Shown one piece after another: positions 10,898-21,217 of a DNA stretch of 64,000 nucleotides (position 1 is the stretch's first letter; every line of letters begins with the position of its first letter). Source of the stretch: Ziziphus jujuba (Eukaryota > Streptophyta > Magnoliopsida > Rosales > Rhamnaceae); NCBI RefSeq assembly GCF_031755915.1, contig NC_083385.1:13289001-13353000 (forward strand), given 5' to 3'. Position numbers and translations under genes: made by a program. Below the pieces are notes generated by a model, which saw nothing but the letters and a program-made list of their open reading frames with translations, did no database searches and had not been told where the DNA came from.

Positions 10898-13351
10898 CTA
10901 AATTTTGTCCATAGACTCCAAGAGAACATGGTTCATGATAGGACGTGCTTTACACATGACCTCCAACGGAACAGCTTTGGGCATAGTGGTTCCTTTTCCT
11001 TCACTCATATCAATTTCCTCCTCGCTAACTTTTTTCCATTCAAAGCACTGAATCAAGGAACCCAATGTCAAGCTCATTACGCGTTGGGCCAGCCCAGCTC
11101 CGGGACACGCCCTCCTTCCAATGCCAAACGGCAATAGCTTATGATCTTCATGATCACCAACTTCAAATCTTTCAGGTTTAAAACTTTCTGGATCTTCCCA
11201 CTGCTCAGGGTCTCTGTGTATCGCCCATGCATTAATCAATACAATGGTATCGTGCGGCACATCGTATCCACCAACTTGGCAATCCTCGGAACTGTAATGT
11301 GGAAGAAGCAACGGTGCTGCTGGGTACAATCGAAGGGTTTCGGAGATGATGCTTCGGAGGTATGGTAGTTTGGATACGTCTGGTTCACCCAGCAAACGTT
11401 GTTGCCCAATTTGTTCATCGAGTTCAATTTTAGCTTTTGTCAAGGTGTGGGGATGGTTAAGTAGATTGGACAATGCCCATTCTAATGTCACCGATGATGT
11501 ATCTGTCCCAGCTAGTAGCAATACCTGCAAACGGTTAAGTTAATTTTTAATATAGCCAAAATACTAAAACATAGAGAAAATAGTAAGAGATATGAAAATA
11601 CTAAGAGTCAGGATTTCCTTTTTAGTATAGCACAAAATGATATTTGAGTTTAGAGGTATTCTGTGATTAATTTGTAATTTTAAACAAGTCTAAATCATAT
11701 GAAATCTTGTGTTATGTCTTTCAACGCAAAATATTATTTCAATAATGTTAACTGCTATAGCAAAAAATACTACTACTAATAATAATTATAATAATGTCAA
11801 CTTGACCTTAAAAGTAAAACTAGTTCAGTGGACAGTAGGAGAGGTAAGACTTACAAAATTGACGTGCTACATGTATATATAAAATTTTAAAATAAAATAA
11901 AACGGGCAATAATATGAAAACTAAATTTTTTTACTAAAATTTTGATAATCAATTGTGTGATAATTTTTTAATAATAATTAAATTAACATTGTTCTATATT
12001 TATGAAAAGATGAACCATTTAAAAAATATCAAAATTTTGATAAAAAATTTAATCATTTTAAATTTATCCAAATGAAAATATAAAAAAATTACTTAAAAGA
12101 TAAGGTAAATTGATAATTGATCCAATTACATCATCAATTTATTGTCATTAATCATTATATGCGTGCCAAATTTTCCTTCTTATATATTAGTTTCATATAA
12201 AGTATATTTGTTTGTTTGTTATAAATTTAAACTCCTACGTTAACCATTGACCCTCTAAAAAACGCTGACTATGGACCAGCCGCGAGCTCTTTCTGTGTCT
12301 ATCACTGATCCAGTTACTTAATTTGGGCGTTTATATGCAGCAAGTTCAAAGTCACAGCAATTAATTAATTATATAATTGAAATAGAAAAAGAGGACAGTA
12401 TGTATATATATATATATATATATATGTATATAAATTAAGGAATAAGAAAAGCTTACGAATACTAACCAGCATAAGCCCTTTGATAATTTTGTCAGTGTAG
12501 TACTCAGGCTGTGATTGTTGCAGAGAAAGCAAATGATCAATCATGGTGTTTCTACTCTCTTTACTGTTCCGATGCTCATCAATCAAGCCTTGCAAGAACT
12601 GGTCGCTCCTCTTAGCAAGTCTCTTCGTACTGCGTTCAAAACCATCAATGCCGAGCCAATTCAAGATGGGCAGGAAATCTCCTGGATTCGATACCCCACC
12701 AGTCTCAAAAATCTCCTTCATCAGCTCTCTGAACTGCCTTGCTTCCTCCTCATCCGACACCTCGTCGCCGTAGTACCGCTTGCCAGCCACCATTCTCATG
12801 ATGATATTAAAGGTCAGCTCCAAAAGCATGGACTTCATCTCCACTCTTTTAAAATCTTGTACCGAGTTTTGAGAAAGCTTAAACAATAAGCGCTTGACTT
12901 CATCCTTTCGGATGCTTAGGAACATGTTGAGACGGCTCGCCGAGAAGATCTCGATGGAACCGATGCGGCGGAGGTTGCGCCAGTGATCGCCGTATGGGGC
13001 TGCAACCATGGTCGTGTAATTGTATGCCACGTGTTTGCCGCGGACCAACTGAGGGCGGTTGGCAAGGACGATGTCATTCTTGGTAAAGCATTCGTGAACC
13101 GCGGTGGCCGATGACACTACAACCACACGGTGGGAACCGAACCAGAGAGAGAAAATGGGGCCGTATTTTTGTGACAGGCGGTGGAAAGTTCGATGGACTG
13201 GAGGTTTCAGGAGATAAAGGTGGCCAACGATTGGGAGAGAAGGTGGACCTGGTGGGAGGTTTTTGTAGGGAGTTTTGGCTTTGGTAAAGAATTTGAAAGC
13301 AAAGAGGAAGATGATAAAGGAAAGGATTGCGTATAGCAGTGTGTCTTCCAT
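10898..13351 (-). CDS. CYP81-family cytochrome P450 (intact, two exons)
   Basis: Join of exon 1 (12467-13351) and exon 2 (10898-11524), 503 residues. The 942-nt intron has a CTG|GTTAGT donor and a TTTGCAG acceptor. The domain order is complete: anchor ~5-22, NLPPGP 31-36, WRNLRR 124-129, AGTDTSS 300-306, ETLR 357-360, PERF 412-415, heme loop [10 protein letters not shown] with Cys 435. All catalytic residues are canonical. It is expected to be an ER-bound monooxygenase of specialised (phenylpropanoid or flavonoid-type) metabolism; the substrate is unknown. Exon 2 is very close to those at 17040-17678 and 18922-19563, so these three are recent duplicates or have exchanged sequence. The start codon context (CC ATG GAA GAC) is shared by all members. 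The proximal promoter carries an insertion (13383-13645) absent from paralogs, which may alter its expression. Confidence 0.94.
12247..12252 (+). promoter_or_regulatory. Residual W-box of an intronic cluster
   Basis: One TTGACC core remains. The neighbouring positions that are TTGAC in the paralogs read CTGAC and TGGAC here, so the cluster is decayed in this gene. Confidence 0.3.
12403..12424. repeat. TA microsatellite in P450 intron
   Basis: (TA)n run ~45 nt inside the intron from the exon 1 donor, at the same relative place as in the paralogous introns (6802-6822 and 19828-19852). Confidence 0.85.
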
Positions 13352-13382
13352 GGCTTGTGTGCTAATAATTTGCTTTGCTTTG

Positions 13383-13645
13383 TATGGTGTGTGGTGGTGA
13401 GTGACAGCACTGCTTGATAGTAGAGGAAATGCAAGAAAATGACTAGAAAATGCAGAGAAAACAGGGAGAAGAAGAAGGAAGAAAAATAAGAATAAAAAAT
13501 GATTTTCTGTATTAAATGTTTCTGCTTACACCAGAAGCTAGTACAAGACATATAGTTATAGCACTCAACCACCAAACATGCCTATTCTGAAAAATTACAG
13601 TTATAGCAAGACTATTCACGTGACTAAGCTAGCAGCTGTAACAAG
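13383..13645. other. Promoter insertion of unknown origin in the 10898-13351 P450
   Basis: The 5' flanks of the paralogs align up to ~13382 and again from ~13648 (AAGCAAATTTCGTAATGAAA, then GAAAAGTCTTCA). The ~260 bp between, starting near AGCACTGCTTGATAG and ending near GCAGCTGTAAC, are absent from the other units, and the TATA-containing segment of those units is missing here. It may be a transposon or LTR fragment; no terminal repeats or target duplication are clear. Exact borders are uncertain by ~10 bp. Confidence 0.5.
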
Positions 13646-14036
13646 CAAATTTCGTAATGAAAAAGAAAAGTCTTCACCTCAAGACAAAAGATGAAACTTA
13701 TTCAAAATAAAATAAAGAAAAAAGAGAAAAAGATTAAATTGATTACGGCTTTCAATTTAATATTGCTATATTCATCGATTGATTTTCTTATAATAATAAT
13801 TGCTAAACAAGTTTATGAAATGTTATACACATATGATTGGGTGAATATGGTGTAAATTGCATTAGTTATTTTTCATTAACCAAAAAAAAATATTAAAATA
13901 CAACGTTAACGCACAGAATAAACAAATATCAATCTTCAAAATTCCATGTAATCCATGGATGCATTGTTTTTTTGTCGGAAATCGAAACGATATTTAATTG
14001 GTTTGGATGAAGTGGCTTTGTCTCTTTGAATTAAGC

Positions 14037-14042
14037 CACGTG
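14037..14042. promoter_or_regulatory. G-box upstream of the 10898-13351 P450
   Basis: CACGTG in the context AAGCCACGTGTC, ~690 bp upstream of the ATG. The same context is found at 21483-21493. bZIP and bHLH factors bind this core; activity is inferred. Confidence 0.45.
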
Positions 14043-14618
14043 TCGAGAAACAGTTGCAAACCCAAATGGAATTTAAAAAATTATCCAGCACTTTTCTTTT
14101 TCCTTTTCCCTCTCTACTCTGTTTGTTTTAGGACAACTATGAAACCAGATTAAAGATTTTAATCTCATATGCTACTTACGTCTGCGATTGCGTAAAATTC
14201 TATCCTCTCTTGCGTCAGTCCAGTACGTGTTTTGCAGCAGGTGGGTTACAAATTTGCATACGTCTGCACCAACATGTCATTTGAATATTCACCTTGCCAT
14301 TGAATTCTTTACAAATCGACACTAATGCGGCAGAAAACCAAAGTATGGTGCTTGGAAGATGAGATTGAGCTTAGAAATTAATCTTCCACAACCAGTGTCT
14401 TTTTTTTTTTTTTTGGGGTGCATTTTCATTTTCCTTTTTTGAGTACAACAATTAAATTTGAGATTGAAGATTTTGGACAGTATATTCTTAATTTCCTGTT
14501 GCCTCCACTCTGGTTCACTTCATGTACCTTATATATGTTGACACTTAATTGATCAATATTTAACCATTTTATATATGCTTACACTTTGGAAGATATACGT
14601 AGAGATTAATTATAACTA

Positions 14619-14668
14619 TTATATCTCTGCATATCGTTTCAAATTATATCTCTGCATATCGTTTCAAA
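14619..14668. repeat. 25-bp tandem duplication
   Basis: Two perfect head-to-tail copies of a 25-bp unit that begins TTATATCTCTGC and ends CGTTTCAAA. Confidence 0.9.
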
Positions 14669-17039
14669 TTTATCCATTGACTCAGAGAGAATATTAATTT
14701 CTACTAATCGCACGTGGTTTTACACATGAAATGTATACATTGATCATTAAGATTGTGTCATATGGCATGTTGGATCTGTCTACAGTCTTCGGAGGTACTA
14801 ACAATGGGGCCGCCGCATGCAGTCAAAGGAGATAAAATCAAATGGATTTTTAACTAATTTATTTTTACGTAATTTTTTTATAATTTTTTAATATGTGATA
14901 AAAACAATAATAAAAAATTTAAAACGTCAAATCACATCAATTATTTTTAAATTTGTATCAATAGGTTTTTGCTATATGTTAAAAATTTATTTAAAAAAAT
15001 CAAATGATAATATATAATCCAAGAATCATCTGATTTTTACATATTGCTGAAGAAGAGAAGCTGATGCTTCAAAGCAAATTAGGCGACCTTATTGCTGCGA
15101 CAACTCTATGCTATTTCCTATTTTTACCATTTCATTTTTAAAGGGTCAAGATCCTCCATTATTGCCTTTGCATACGGAGAACGATCTTCCTTTCGGTGCC
15201 ACAAACAACATCTTATGGTCTATGGTTTAAGGGATACATATACATATTAAAAGAATATGTACGGATATAAGTACTATTGGAATTATAATTATCCGACTTA
15301 TAACTTATGGTTACGTTTGACATATGTTATATATCGGCACTTCTGCACAAAGCATCCACGATGGTACTAAATAGTGCAAGTCAATGTTTCACAGCCCTTT
15401 GAGCTGCTCAAAAATTGATATGGAACCCCTGTATAATGCCACCTTCTTAGTACTATGTAAACCAAGGGAGCATGGATTTAAGCTGCACAAGAAAAATCTC
15501 CCCAATGCCAATTGAGGTCATCCAGTATACCCACAAACTAACTTTTATTTTATTTTCATTTTCAATAACAATACAGGTATTAAAATTTCATAAAATCTAT
15601 TTTTCAAATAATATTTTTTAATATATTATTAATTAATGTATTCATATAATCTAAATATAAATAAATAAATAATTAAATGAAAAAGTGGATAAAAAAATAA
15701 ATCAATTAAATTTGTCACATCATTTAATAAAAAATTTGATAAATATTTTAATAACTTTAATATTATATTTGTCTTTTGACCGGTTATTGAGCATCCAAAA
15801 ATGATGAATCTTTCATTCTTTTCATTTTTTTTATTTTGCTTCTCAGTTCTCACTTCGTCTTTTTATCCAAAGTAACACTTTTTTATTTCGTTGACTTTGT
15901 TTTTCTGTTTTTTTCTTAAATTTATAGTAAAAGGGATCAATATTATTTATTTTTGATATAATTTAATTTTTGATAATTTATTTAATATAGTAATTGAAAA
16001 AAATAAATATAATGACATATATCAATGTGTTTAGTTTGATTTTTTTTTAAAAAAAAATAGAACAATACAATGCTATTCTTTACTAATCATCGTAGAATAT
16101 TGATAGAGCACATTACAGCTCAGACTTAATATGATACAAATTTAATATAAGTACAAGAGATTCAATATAATACAGAACAACCCTGCCTACCAAAGGCCTC
16201 ATAAGTACTAATTATTGCAATTGAATTTTTTTTTTCTTTTTAGCAATCAATACCTTCTCTTTTAATTTAAATTTTTTTTTTGGCACCAATCTTCCCTCTT
16301 AAAGTTTTTATTTAGTTTGTTGTTTATTTATTTATTTTTATTGAACTTTGTATTTATTTTTGTGATAAATTGAATAGAGAAATTTCATCACTAGGTTTAA
16401 AATTATGATTTTATTATCATTAACTATCATTGTTAACTAAACTGTTTTTATTTTAAATCATAAATATCTTTAAAAATATCTAAAATCTTGTATTATTCCA
16501 AATCATAAATATTTTATGAAAATATTTAAAAACTTTGAATCATGAAACTTCATTCAATATATAATAATAATAAAAACAAGAGATTTGAACACTGACACCC
16601 AACTCATGAAGTCATGAGTTCGAAACACGTTTTTCTCTTTTTAAGATTAGAAATTGTCGTCGGAGTCATAAAAGTAAAAGCTCTCAAGTCTCAACCGTAT
16701 GGTTTTCTCTTTTTCTTAAATCATATGGCTTTCACTTACTCGAGGAAATACAAAATGCCTTTCAAAAAAGGGGGGAAAAAAAACGAAGAGAGGAAATGAC
16801 CGTATTCAATGCGGCAATAAAATAAAATATCAAGACAAGATTGATTTCATAATTAAAAAAGAAAAACCTCAAAGGTTCGAATACAAATCTTCCAACAAAA
16901 AACGAAAAAAAGGAATTATATATTATTATACCCTTGCAACAATATTTGGATACATTTATGACCATACAAAGTGAACGTAATATATATGTATATATATATA
17001 TATATATATCTTGACCAATTGTAGGAAGAAAATCTAAAG

Positions 17040-17678
17040 TTAATCACATAATTTCTCAATTTTGTCCAAAGACTCCAACAAGAGAATTTGGTTCATGATA
17101 GGACGTGCTTTACACATGACCTCCAAGGGAACAACTTTGGGCATGGTGGTTCCTTTTACTTTAGTCATATCAATTTCCTCACTAACTTTTTACCATTCAA
17201 AGCACTGAATCAAGGAGCCCAACGTCAAGCTCATTACGCGTTGGGCCAGCCCAGCCCCGGGACGCGACCTCCTTCCCATGCCAAACAGCAACAGTTTGTG
17301 ATCTTCATGATCACCAACTTCAAATCTTTCAGGTTTAAAACTTTCTGGATCTTCCCACAGTTCAGGGTCTCCGTGTATCGCCCATGCATTAATCAATACA
17401 ATCGTATCCTGTAGCACGTCGTATCCACCAACTTGGCAATCCGCGGAAGAGTAATGTGGAAGAAGCAACGGTGCTGCTGGGTGCAATCGCAGGGTTTCGG
17501 ATATGATGCATCGGAGGTATGGTAGTTTGGATACATCTGGTTCATCCACCAAATGTTGCCCAATTTGTTCATCAAGTTCAATTCTAGCTTTTGTCAAGGT
17601 ATGAGTATGGTTAAGCAGATTGGACAATGCCCATTCTAATGTCACTGATGATGTGTCTGTACCAGCTTGTAGCAATAC
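17040..17678 (-). pseudogene. CYP81-family P450 pseudogene, exon 2 only, heme cysteine lost
   Basis: Only the second exon exists. It is spliced in the usual place (TTTGCAG|GTA) and keeps AGTDTSS, ETLR and PERF. The heme loop reads [10 protein letters not shown]: the axial heme-ligand cysteine codon is CGT (Arg) at 17262-17264, a single T-to-C change from TGT. A TAA stop replaces a Lys codon just after CFEW (~17187-17189), although the original frame then continues to a natural stop at 17040-17042. No exon 1 lies upstream. The intron-like sequence with its W-box cluster (18164-18194) runs within ~100 bp into promoter-type sequence (18322-18610), so exon 1 was deleted. It cannot encode an active P450. 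Confidence 0.95.
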
Positions 17679-18163
17679 CTGCAAACGGTTAAGTTAATCC
17701 TTGCAATCTAGCCAAAATACTAAAAACATAGAAAAAACTGTAAGAGAAATATTCAGGTTCTGTTTGTTCATGTTTTTTGTTTTCAGTTTTTAAAGTATTA
17801 TTTAAAAAAAAAAAACTGTTTTTATTTGTTTTTTGAAAACAGAAATATTTGGTCAGTTATATTTGAAATAGTTTTCAAAACTAAGATAACAAAAAATATT
17901 ATTTTAATATTTTTTAAATTTTTTTTGAATTTATTTTTTAAAATTATTTTAAAAAATTGGTGATCAATAGATAATTTTTTGTTTTAAAAATAATTTTTTA
18001 TTTTATAGAATAGAAAATTGTTTTAAAGTCTAATGGTCAAATAGGCCTAAAATACTAAGAATCATGATTTCTTTTTTAGTATAGTACTGAAAGAGAGCAA
18101 ATTTTCAATTTGCAATGTTTTTTTTTTTTTTTGGGGGGTTATTTTGCACTCCAACGGTGACCA

Positions 18164-18194
18164 TTGACCCTCATAATAACGTTGACTATTGACT
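18164..18194 (+). promoter_or_regulatory. W-box cluster left from the deleted gene's intron
   Basis: Three TTGACY cores (18164, 18182, 18189) in 31 nt. The context (CCATTGACCCTC, then ACGTTGACTATTGAC) matches the introns of the paralogs. Confidence 0.4.
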
Positions 18195-18321
18195 AACCAC
18201 GACCTCTTTCTATGTCGATCCTATTCACTGACTCAGTGATTTTTTTTTTTTAAATTATTATTAATTTTTACATGGGAAAGGAGATTTTTCATTAGATGGA
18301 CATTAAATTATGATTATTGAC

Positions 18322-18610
18322 GGAATCACCCGGCGTCGGCATCCACTTCAGATTGTGATTTTTTCATGGCTTAGAGATCGATAATATATTACTCTTTAGG
18401 GTTGAACACAACAATAACAAAATTACAATAATAATAATAATAATATATAGTGGCTGAGCAGATTATTGTATTCTTTTATTTTAAAATCCTTTTTATAAAG
18501 AAAGGTTGGCTGACTCCTCAGCCCCATGTTCTCTTAGATATTTAACCAAAAACAAAAATCTGCCCTTGGGACCCATATATTATAATATTGTCGTTTTAAT
18601 GTTATTGCAA
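18322..18610. repeat. Copy of the promoter block found at 1556-1790
   Basis: Nearly identical over the TTTTTTCATGGCTTAGAGAT core and the CTTTTATTTTAAAATCCTTT / GGTTGGCTGACTCCTCAG stretch, with a small AT-rich insertion (~18405-18450) relative to the copy at 1556. It marks the upstream region of the unit whose exon 1 is missing. Confidence 0.75.
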
Positions 18611-18767
18611 TTATCTCTCTGTTTTACTTCACATTACTTCACATGTGGGTTGCGAACAGCAAATTAAATTGTAGGAAGCCTGAATGAGGCTAACATTTAA
18701 TTTCGAAAATAATGAATATTTATTTGAATAATACACCCATGCAATTATATTTATTACCTTACAAACT

Positions 18768-18817
18768 CAGAGAGACTGGATATCAGAACAATCAGAGAGA
18801 CTGGATATCAGAACAAT
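18768..18817. repeat. 25-bp tandem duplication in a P450 3' flank
   Basis: Two perfect copies of a 25-bp unit starting CAGAGAGACTGG. It lies ~100 bp past the stop codon of the 18922-20774 gene and may be in its 3' UTR. Confidence 0.9.
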
Positions 18818-18921
18818 CTTTAAAAAATAATAATAATAATAAAAAATATAAAACTATATCTTAAACAATTGTAAGCACAAATAATTAAATAAATAAAAAT
18901 CTAAAGCAAGTCACATGATTT

Positions 18922-20774
18922 CTAAATTTTGTCCGTAGACTCCAATAGAAAATGGTTCATAATAGGACGTGCTTTACACCTGGCCTCCAATGGAACAGCT
19001 TTGGGCATTGTGGTCCCTTTTCCTTCACGCATGTCAATTTCCTCCTCACTAACTCTTTCCCATTCCAAGCACTGAATCAACGAGCCCAATGTCAAGCTCA
19101 TTACGCGATGGGCCAGCCCAGACCCGGGACACGCCCTCCTTCCAATGCCAAACGGCAATAGCTTCTGCACCTGCTCATGATCTTCATGATGATCACCAAC
19201 TTCAAATCTTTCAGGTTTAAAACTTTCTGGATCTTCCCACAGCTCAGGGTCTCTATGTATCGCCCATGCATTAATCAACACCATGGTATCGCGTGGCACG
19301 TCGTATCCGCCGACTTCACAATCCGCGGAAGAGTAATGTGGAAGAAGCAACGGTGCTGCTGGGTACAATCGAAGGGTTTCGGATATGATGCTCCGGAGGT
19401 ATGGTAGTTTGGATACATCTGGTTCATCCAGTAAACGTTGTTGCCCAATTTGTTCATCAAGTTCACGTCTAGCTTTCCTCAACGTATGGGGATGGTTAAG
19501 TAGACTGGACAATGCCCATTCTAATGTCACTGATGATGTGTCAGTCCCAGCTCCTAGCAACACCTGCAAACGGTTAAGTTAATTTTTATAATCTAGCCAA
19601 AAATCTAAAAATCAAGAGAAATTAAACAAATACTATAACAGAATCATTATTATTATTATTATTATTTTGAAATATAGAACAAAAATAGAATGAGTTTTCG
19701 GGATATTGACCGTTGACTAAAAACGTTGACTATTGACCATGAGATTCACTGCTAGTGTGAACCTTTAGGTGTAGCGAGTTCAAATTCAAAGCGATTAATT
19801 GAATGATTGAAATGTGAAAAGATGACCATATATATATATATATATATATATAGGTTAAAAAATAAGAAAAGCTTATGAGCACTAACCAGTATAAAGCCTT
19901 TGATAATTTGGTCAGTGTAGTATTCAGGCTGCGATTGTTGCAAAGAAAGCAAGTGATCAATCATGGTGTTTCTACTCTCTTTCCTATTGCGATGCTCATC
20001 AATCAAGCCTTGCAAGAACTCGTCGGTCCTCTTTGCAAGCCTCTTTACCCTGCTTTCTAAACCATTAGCAGTGCCTATCCAATTCAAGAAAGGCAAGAAG
20101 TCTCCAGGATTTGATGTTCCACCAGTGGCAGTTATCTCCTTCATGATCTCTCTGAACTGCCTTGCTTCCTCCTCATCCGACACCTCGTCGCCGTAGTACC
20201 GTTTTCCGGAAACCATTCTCATGATGATGTTAAAGGTCAGCTCCGAAAGCAAAGACTTCATCTCCACTCTTTTAAAATTTTGCACCGAGTTTTGAGAAAG
20301 CTTAAGCAATAATCGCTTCACTTCATCCTTTCGAATGCCTAGGAACATGTTGAGACGGCTCGATGAGAAAATCTCGATGGAACCAATGCGGCGGAGGTTG
20401 CGCCAGTGATCGCCGTATGGGGCTACAGTCATGACTGTGCTGTTGCATGTAAGGTGTTTGCGTATGTGCAGGGCAGGACGGCTGGCAAGGACGATGTCAT
20501 TCTTTGTAAAGCATTCGTGCACCGCCGAGGCCGACGATACTACGACCACGCGGCGGGAACCTAACCAGAGAGAGAAAATGGGGCCGTATTTTTGTGACAG
20601 GCGGTGGTAAGTTCGATGGACAGGATGTTTCAAGAGATGGAGGTGGCCAACAATTGGGAGAGAAGGTGGACTTGGTGGGAGGTTTTTGTGGGGAGTTTTA
20701 GTTTTGATGAAGAATTTGAAAGCAAAAAAGAAGGTGATGAGGGAAAGGATTGTGTATAGCAGTGTGTCTTCCAT
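18922..20774 (-). CDS. CYP81-family cytochrome P450 (intact, two exons)
   Basis: Join of exon 1 (19887-20774) and exon 2 (18922-19563), 509 residues. The 323-nt intron has a CTG|GTTAGT donor and a TTTGCAG acceptor. The anchor is at ~5-22. Proline hinge NLPPSP, WRNLRR (~125-130), AGTDTSS (301-307), ETLR (358-361), PERF (413-416) and heme loop [10 protein letters not shown] with Cys 441 are all present, so it should be catalytically competent. Differences from its neighbours in the substrate-recognition region after the B-helix ([21 protein letters not shown] in place of [21 protein letters not shown]) suggest a different substrate range. The intron carries the best W-box cluster in the array (19706-19738). 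Two G-boxes lie ~710-745 bp upstream of the ATG. The substrate is unknown. Confidence 0.94.
19706..19738 (+). promoter_or_regulatory. W-box cluster inside a P450 intron
   Basis: Four TTGACY cores in 33 nt (19706, 19713, 19726, 19733) within a 323-nt intron. This density is far above chance and is shared, in part, by three paralogs. WRKY binding in defence or elicitor responses is a plausible role, known for other specialised-metabolism genes, but it is inferred here. Confidence 0.5.
19828..19852. repeat. TA microsatellite in P450 intron
   Basis: (TA)n run ~35 nt inside the intron from the donor at 19886, homologous in position to those at 6802-6822 and 12403-12424. Confidence 0.85.
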
Positions 20775-21185
20775 GGCTTGTGTGCTTAATGATTTGCTCT
20801 GTTTGAATATGGTGGATTTAATCTAATAGGGGCTTTGTGTGATGGTGGTGGCGGGTCAAAATTGGTATGTATATATTAGGGGATAAGCATTCAAAAATTA
20901 AAATTAGTGATGACCAAGTAAATTTTGTAAACACAAAGAAAAGTCTTCAATCCAAGACAAAAAGATAAAAATGATTACATCTTTCAAGTCAATTTTCTTC
21001 TAGATCTACAGTACTCGTTTCTTTTTCTTGTATTTGGATACTTTCTCTATGCTAAATGTTGAAACGTAATTTATTTTTTTTCTTTTTGTTTGACCCTGTG
21101 TTCTGGGAAATTTCGTGATAATAAAAATTAATTTTGAAATAAATTATAATTATCACGCCTATAATCTAATTTTTTATCATTGCCA

Positions 21186-21217
<32 letters not shown>

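Larger units (their letters stand above)
13646..17039. other. Intergenic: upstream region of 10898-13351 gene and 3' flank of next unit
   Basis: 13650-14400 is the conserved upstream block of the array. ~14400-16560 is AT-rich spacer without a recognisable gene. 16560-17035 is the 3' flank of the pseudogene at 17040, including CTCAAGTCTCAACCGTATGG, AATAAAATATCAAGACAAGA and a TA run at ~16981-17010, all matching 10330-10842. Confidence 0.55.
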
